Origin: Flavisphingomonas formosensis
GTDB taxonomy: Bacteria > Pseudomonadota > Alphaproteobacteria > Sphingomonadales > Sphingomonadaceae
DNA length: 64,000 bases
Direction of reading: 5' to 3'
Assembly: GCF_009755815.1 (NCBI RefSeq)
Contig: NZ_WRPK01000005.1
Coordinates: 248,001 to 312,000, forward strand
Position 1 is the stretch's first letter; every line of letters begins with the position of its first letter. Position numbers and translations under genes: made by a program. Below the pieces are notes generated by a model. The model saw nothing but the letters and a program-made list of their open reading frames with translations, searched no databases and was not told the origin of the DNA. Shown piece after piece: positions 59,635 to 64,000 of the stretch.

Positions 59635-60720
59635 ATGCTTGAGACCGTGAGGCTGAGTCGGGTCCTCGGCGACGGTGCTACTGCAGGAGAATTCTGGGTG
59701 GCAGGGGACGGAATTCAGGCACGTGCGATCTGGGCATCGGGCGAGATGCCGCTGGGCAGCTGGGCAAAATTCGCGAGCTCCCGGCTCGACGACATTCACG
59801 ATCATATGATCCGCGCCTTCTGCCCGCACGATCTGGCGACGGAGGGCGGCCTGCCGCGCATGGCCTTCCGCCACAACCAGGCATCGCTCAAGTCCACGAC
59901 CTTCAACGCCACCGATTACGGTCTCTCCTATGGGCGCGTCTCGGTGTTCATTCCGCCGCCCGAGGAATGTTTCCTCGTCCAGTTCGTGCTCACCGGTCAG
60001 GCGCATTTCGTCCATCAGGACCGTTCCTTCGCGCTCCATCCCGGCCATATGAGCGTGCTCAGCCCGCATGATCCGATCCGCCAGACCACCTTGCCCGGCT
60101 GCCGTCATTTCACCATCAAGATCGATCGGGGGCAGATTGAGGGGCTGCTGGCGGAAGAATTCGGCCATCAGGTCGGCTCGCTGATATTCTCGCCCGATCC
60201 GGTGCCGCTGGACGGCGCGGCCGCATCCTTCGCGCAGCTCGTGCGCACCATCTGTGACGATATCGATCTCGGCGCCTCGGGCTATCTCCACCCGCGCGCG
60301 GTAGGCACCACCGAGGAGATGCTGGGCCGCCTGCTGCTTGCATCCGTACCGCACAATTATTCGCACGATTATCTGCGCGATCCGGCGCAGACTGCCGCGC
60401 CCTTCTACGTGCGCCGGGCGGAGGAGCTGATCCGCGCCCGCTTCGCCGATCCGCTGACCCTCGCCGATCTGATCGCGGCGTCCGGCGTCAGCGGCCGCTC
60501 GCTGCATGACGGCTTCCGCCGTTTCCGCGACGACAGCCCGATGGGTTTCCTCAAAAACTACCGTCTCGATCGCGCGCGCCAGATGCTGAAGGAGGCACGC
60601 GGCAGCGGGCTCAGCGTCACCGATGTTTCGCTGGCGGCAGGCTTTCTCCATCCCAGCAAATTCGCCCAGGACTATGCGCGCCGTTTCGGCGAGCTGCCCT
60701 CGCGGACCCTGAAGCATTGA
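59635..60720 (+). CDS. AraC-family transcriptional regulator
   Basis: A 361-residue regulator. The N-terminal ligand domain (HDHMIRAFCPHDLATEGGLPRMAFRHNQASLKSTTFNATDYGLSYG, then FVLTGQAHFVHQDRSFALHPGHMSVLSP) and the C-terminal double helix-turn-helix (LTLADLIAASGVSGRSLHDGFRRFRDDSPMGFLKNYRLDRARQML and AAGFLHPSKFAQDYARRFGELPSRTLKH) match the other two AraC proteins in the window in order and spacing, so the three look like paralogues. ATG 59635 lacks a clear ribosome site; other starts exist. It lies 184 bases before a TonB receptor and is divergent from the hydratase-like gene, so either could be its target. Confidence 0.9.
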   Translation: MLETVRLSRVLGDGATAGEFWVAGDGIQARAIWASGEMPLGSWAKFASSRLDDIHDHMIRAFCPHDLATEGGLPRMAFRHNQASLKSTTFNATDYGLSYGRVSVFIPPPEECFLVQFVLTGQAHFVHQDRSFALHPGHMSVLSPHDPIRQTTLPGCRHFTIKIDRGQIEGLLAEEFGHQVGSLIFSPDPVPLDGAAASFAQLVRTICDDIDLGASGYLHPRAVGTTEEMLGRLLLASVPHNYSHDYLRDPAQTAAPFYVRRAEELIRARFADPLTLADLIAASGVSGRSLHDGFRRFRDDSPMGFLKNYRLDRARQMLKEARGSGLSVTDVSLAAGFLHPSKFAQDYARRFGELPSRTLKH

Positions 60721-60904
60721 CTTGCGGCAAAGGGATAGCCGCTGGCTGCACATAATTGCGAAATTGGTATGAAAGCTGCCAGCGCGTTATAGCCGGATTT
60801 CCTGCAAAGCCCGATTATCCTTCCCGAACGATGCCGCAGAGCATCGGTCTCGACTTGCAGTGAGGCCGGTCAACGTCGCCGCGTGCGATCGAAGGGGAAT
60901 GAAC

Positions 60905-63223
60905 ATGGGTCTAGGACGGTTTTTCGGGGGTGCGTCTCTGTCGGCCTTGGTCGCATGCGGCCTGATGGCGGGCGCGGCCCGGGCGCAGGACGCGCCGGTG
61001 CAGACGGCGGCGGCCGAAGATATGGGCGGGCTGCAGGACATCGTCGTCACGGCGCAGAAGCGCGAGCAGAATCTGCAGAAGGTCGGCATCTCCGTCACCG
61101 CTATCTCCGGCCAGCAGATCCTCCAGCGCGGCATTTCGAACAGCATCGATCTGATCACGCGGACGCCCAGCGTCGATAATTATTCGCCTTATGGCCCGGG
61201 TTCGAGCGCCAACATCGTCATCCGCGGCATCGGTCTCAACGATTTCGGCGAGGGCAATGAAGCGCCGGTCACCGTCTATGTCGACGAATTCTATGTCGTC
61301 AACGTGCCCGCCGTCGACTTCGCGCTGTTCGATCTCCAGCGCGCCGAGATATTGCGCGGGCCGCAGGGAACGCTGTTCGGACGCAACTCGACCGGCGGCC
61401 TCGTCAACTATGTGACGGAAAAGCCCGGCGACAGTTTCGGCGGTTATTTCAAGGCCAGCTATGCCCGTTTCAACGAGCTGAAGCTTGAGGGCGCAGTCAA
61501 CATTCCGATCAGCGATGTGCTTTCGGGCCGCATCTCCTTCCTGTCGCATCACAGCGATGGCTATATCAGGAATTTGAATCCCGGCTTCAGCGATCAGAAG
61601 GGCGGCGCAGCCGGGACCGATGCGGTCCGCGCCCAGCTTCGCTATAATGATGGCAATTGGGATGTGCTGCTGAAAGCCGAATATGGTCGGCAGAACCATG
61701 TCCATACTTATTATGAGCAGACGCCGAGCGTGCGCGATCCGGTCACCGGCCTTGCCTCGCTCAATCCGAACGGCACCGATGCCGCCGGCTATAACGAGAA
61801 GAATTTCGGTGCCGGCGCGCCGAACGTGACGGATACCAACCGTCCACAGCGGCTGCGCTCGCAGGGCACCACCGTGATCCTGCGCGCGGAGAAGAAGCTG
61901 GGCGACGTCAGCTTCACCTCGCTGACGGGCTATCAGCATTTCGTCCGCCACTATACCGAGGACTGCGACGCGAGCCCGAACGATACCTGCTATGCGCAAT
62001 TCCCGTTCAAGGCGGATTCGGCGAGCCAGGAGTTCCGCTTCTTCCATAGCGGCAGCCAGCTGCGCTGGACCGCGGGCGTCTACGGCCTCTATTCGAAATC
62101 GCAGAACAATCCCTTTGCGGTATTCAACGTGCCGGTATCGGGGCCCGGCGCGATCGATCCGACGACTGGCCTGTATGACGGCGCCTATCTGCCGCTCAAC
62201 CTGGCGGCCAACTGGAAATTGCGCACCTACTCGCTGGCCGCCTTCGGTCAGGGCGAATATGATCTCTCCTCGATATTCACCTTCATCGCCGGTGCGCGTC
62301 TCACCTATGACAACAAGCATTTCCGCGATGCGGACAACGCCTCGCTGCGCAGCTGCCCCGGCTATCCGACGCCGACCAACTGCTTCCCAGCACCCGATGG
62401 CCCCGGCATCGCCAATCCCTTTTCGGGCAAATATTCGAAGGTGCTGATCTCCGGCAAGGTCGAGCTGGATTTCAAGCCGACCAACAACGCGCTCTTCTAT
62501 GCCAGCATCTCGCGCGGCACGAAATCGGGCGGGTTCAGCAACGGATTCTATCCGGGCGGCGTCTCCACCTCGCAGCTCAAATATGGCGCAGAGACCAACT
62601 GGGCCTATGAGCTCGGCGAGAAGATCACCTTCTTTGATCGCCGGCTGCGCGTGAACAGTGCTGTCTTCTACTATGATTACAAGAATTTCCAGACCTTCAA
62701 CTGGGAAGGGGTCGGCGGCCTGCTCAGCAATCACGATGCGAGCAGCTACGGCGCGGAAACCGAAATCGAGGCCGCGCCGATCGACAATCTGACGCTCAGC
62801 TTCGGCGGATCCTATCTCCACACGAAGATCCAGGACGTGACCAACGGCACGCCCTCCGGCGGCATCTATACGGCCGATCGGCAGATGGCCAATGCGCCGC
62901 ACTGGACCGCGAACGGCAGCGTCACCTACAAGATCCCGCTCGCCGATGGCCGCGCCGTCACGCTCGAATGGGACGGAAACTACCGGTCTGCCCGCTACAC
63001 CAACAATTTCAACGATCCTTCGGTGCGCCTCGGCGGCTATTTCAAGCATAATGCGACGGTGTCGTTCGACGTGACCGACAAGCTCCAGCTCCAGGGTTTC
63101 GTGCGCAACATCTCCAACAAGCTGGCGGCGACCAAGGCCTATCAGTTCAACGATCTGGGCTATACCCAATTCATCTATTCCGAGCCGCGCGTCTTCGGCG
63201 GCAGCATTCTCTATCGCTGGTAA
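60905..63223 (+). CDS. TonB-dependent outer membrane receptor
   Basis: A 772-residue receptor. A signal peptide ends near residue 28 (GAARAQ), followed by the TonB-box-like LQDIVVTAQKREQNLQKVGISVTAI, the plug with AEILRGPQGTLFGRNSTGGLVNYVTEKPGD, and a barrel ending GGSILYRW. ATG 60905 sits seven bases after AAGGGG; ATG 60899 is too close to it. The plug sequence (VTVYVDEFYVVNVPAVDF) differs from the other three receptors in the window, which suggests a different ligand. An MFS transporter starts two bases after its stop, pairing outer- and inner-membrane uptake. Confidence 0.93.
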   Translation: MGLGRFFGGASLSALVACGLMAGAARAQDAPVQTAAAEDMGGLQDIVVTAQKREQNLQKVGISVTAISGQQILQRGISNSIDLITRTPSVDNYSPYGPGSSANIVIRGIGLNDFGEGNEAPVTVYVDEFYVVNVPAVDFALFDLQRAEILRGPQGTLFGRNSTGGLVNYVTEKPGDSFGGYFKASYARFNELKLEGAVNIPISDVLSGRISFLSHHSDGYIRNLNPGFSDQKGGAAGTDAVRAQLRYNDGNWDVLLKAEYGRQNHVHTYYEQTPSVRDPVTGLASLNPNGTDAAGYNEKNFGAGAPNVTDTNRPQRLRSQGTTVILRAEKKLGDVSFTSLTGYQHFVRHYTEDCDASPNDTCYAQFPFKADSASQEFRFFHSGSQLRWTAGVYGLYSKSQNNPFAVFNVPVSGPGAIDPTTGLYDGAYLPLNLAANWKLRTYSLAAFGQGEYDLSSIFTFIAGARLTYDNKHFRDADNASLRSCPGYPTPTNCFPAPDGPGIANPFSGKYSKVLISGKVELDFKPTNNALFYASISRGTKSGGFSNGFYPGGVSTSQLKYGAETNWAYELGEKITFFDRRLRVNSAVFYYDYKNFQTFNWEGVGGLLSNHDASSYGAETEIEAAPIDNLTLSFGGSYLHTKIQDVTNGTPSGGIYTADRQMANAPHWTANGSVTYKIPLADGRAVTLEWDGNYRSARYTNNFNDPSVRLGGYFKHNATVSFDVTDKLQLQGFVRNISNKLAATKAYQFNDLGYTQFIYSEPRVFGGSILYRW

Positions 63224-63224
63224 G

Positions 63225-64000
63225 GTGGCGGGTCTCTCCCCCTCGGCCACCGGCGGCGGGCCGGGTGTCATGCCCGGCCCGTCCCGCGGCGGACTGGCGG
63301 CGCTGATCACGCTCGGCACGGCAGGTGTCTGCACCTTCCTCGCCATGCCGGTGATCGCCGCCGCGCTGGCGAACAGCCTGGGCTATACGCAGCGGCAGGT
63401 CGGGCTTTTCTCCACCGTGCAGCTGATCAGCCTTTCGATCGGCTGCGTGATCAGCGTCTTCCTGCCGCGCGGACGGATCCGGCGCCACGGCCTCGCCGCG
63501 CTCGCGGTCATGCTGTGCTCCGATTGCGCATCGATCCTGGTTGGTGCCGGCAGCTGGGGCTGGTTCCTGTTCTTCCGGGCGCTCGGCGGTTGCGCCGGCG
63601 GCATCGCGGTGTCGCAGGCCACCGGCGGCATGGCGCTCACCGCCAATTCGGAACGCAGCTTCGGCCTGTTCCTCGCCCTCCAGACGCTGGTTTCGATCCT
63701 CTGCGTCTATGCGTTGCCGCCGCTGGTCGCGCACTTCGGCTTCGGCGGCTCCTATGCTGTGCTGCTCGCGCTGGACGGCATGGCGGGTCTGCTCGTGGCG
63801 ACGGCACTGCGCGACGACGGTGCGGCGATGGAGATCGACCTCAACAGGGGTGGCAATGATGCCGTGGCCTGGCTGCGCTGCTCGGGCCTGCTCGTCTCGA
63901 TCCTCTGCTTCTTCGTCGGGGTCGGCGCCTTGTGGACCTATCTCGCATTGCTTGGTCAGGGCAGGGGGCTCGGCCCCGATCAGGTGGCGACCGCGATCAC
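63225..64000 (+). CDS. MFS transporter (3' truncated by window end)
   Basis: The first 258 codons of an inner-membrane transporter; the frame is still open at base 64000. Hydrophobic helices include LAALITLGTAGVCTFLAMPVIAAAL, VGLFSTVQLISLSIGCVISVFL, FLFFRALGGCAGGIAVSQATGG and LFLALQTLVSILCVYALPPLVAHFG, giving about eight predicted spans so far. The start is GTG 63225, two bases after the receptor stop; ATG 63270 is an alternative and lies in the loop of a strong hairpin. It would import what the receptor brings into the periplasm. The subfamily is not recognised with certainty. Confidence 0.8.
   Translation, partial: MAGLSPSATGGGPGVMPGPSRGGLAALITLGTAGVCTFLAMPVIAAALANSLGYTQRQVGLFSTVQLISLSIGCVISVFLPRGRIRRHGLAALAVMLCSDCASILVGAGSWGWFLFFRALGGCAGGIAVSQATGGMALTANSERSFGLFLALQTLVSILCVYALPPLVAHFGFGGSYAVLLALDGMAGLLVATALRDDGAAMEIDLNRGGNDAVAWLRCSGLLVSILCFFVGVGALWTYLALLGQGRGLGPDQVATAI
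63257..63281 (+). repeat. Perfect GC hairpin at the start of the MFS gene
   Basis: CGGGCCGGG (63257-63265) and CCCGGCCCG (63273-63281) pair perfectly around TGTCATG (63266-63272). The ATG at 63270-63272, one of the two possible starts of the transporter, is in the loop. The stem would be very stable in RNA. Confidence 0.7.

Noticed and set aside
1-64000. CRISPR arrays, tRNA/rRNA genes, insertion sequences or prophage genes
   Set aside because: Looked for repeated spacers, tRNA-like cloverleaves, transposase and integrase motifs; none was seen.

Overview
The window looks like chromosomal DNA of a high-GC alphaproteobacterium, most likely a sphingomonad (Sphingomonas, Rhizorhabdus, Sphingobium or a relative). 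This rests on four large TonB-dependent receptors each set beside catabolic genes, a MucR/Ros regulator, an E. coli-like cytochrome bd operon, and G/C-ending codon use throughout. It is inference from gene content; no rRNA or other phylogenetic marker is present. No transposase, integrase, tRNA, rRNA or CRISPR array was seen, so this reads as a patchwork of catabolic gene clusters rather than a recent mobile island.

Region 1 (1-14128) is a nitrogen/peptide-type catabolic block. It holds the end of a POT-family peptide transporter, two class III aminotransferases (one GabT-like), a LysR regulator, a TonB receptor, an XRE-cupin regulator coupled to a lone cupin, both subunits of a hydantoinase/5-oxoprolinase-type enzyme, a prolidase-like amidohydrolase, and a cytosolic cyclophilin starting three bases after it. 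Together these suggest uptake and opening of a cyclic-amide or prolyl/pyroglutamyl substrate.

Region 2 (14178-21131) is respiratory and stress-related: cydDC (bd oxidase assembly exporter) divergent from cydAB plus a 32-codon cydX, then a VapBC toxin-antitoxin pair with a palindromic operator.

Region 3 (21296-32206) is an aromatic pathway. A CatR-type LysR protein diverges from catB-catC-catA-pcaD (catechol to 3-oxoadipate), with an ATAC-N7-GTAT operator between them. It is followed by a tightly coupled operon of amidase, IacA-like flavin monooxygenase, IacB-like protein, SnoaL-like protein, Rieske dioxygenase alpha and beta, SDR, and a small protein with two DnaJ-type CxxCxGxG motifs. The gene set resembles the iac route for indole-3-acetate to catechol, joined directly to the pathway that consumes catechol. 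No ferredoxin, ferredoxin reductase or flavin reductase is present in the window.

Region 4 (32362-37352) holds housekeeping and regulatory genes: outer membrane phospholipase A, a heme-degrading-type monooxygenase, an FAD/NAD(P)-binding protein, MucR, a 680-base stretch without a clear gene, and a MarR regulator.

Region 5 (37573-64000) is a chain of oxidative catabolic cassettes separated by AraC regulators: TonB receptor, luciferase-like oxidoreductase and SnoaL; a PQQ dehydrogenase fused to cytochrome c with an MFS transporter; an opine-dehydrogenase-like, 3-hydroxyacyl-CoA-dehydrogenase-like and GlcD-like trio with overlapping ends; aldehyde dehydrogenase with amidase; TonB receptor with a two-subunit GMC dehydrogenase; a 2-keto-4-pentenoate-hydratase-like enzyme; and a last TonB receptor with an MFS transporter cut by the window end. 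The substrates cannot be named from sequence alone.
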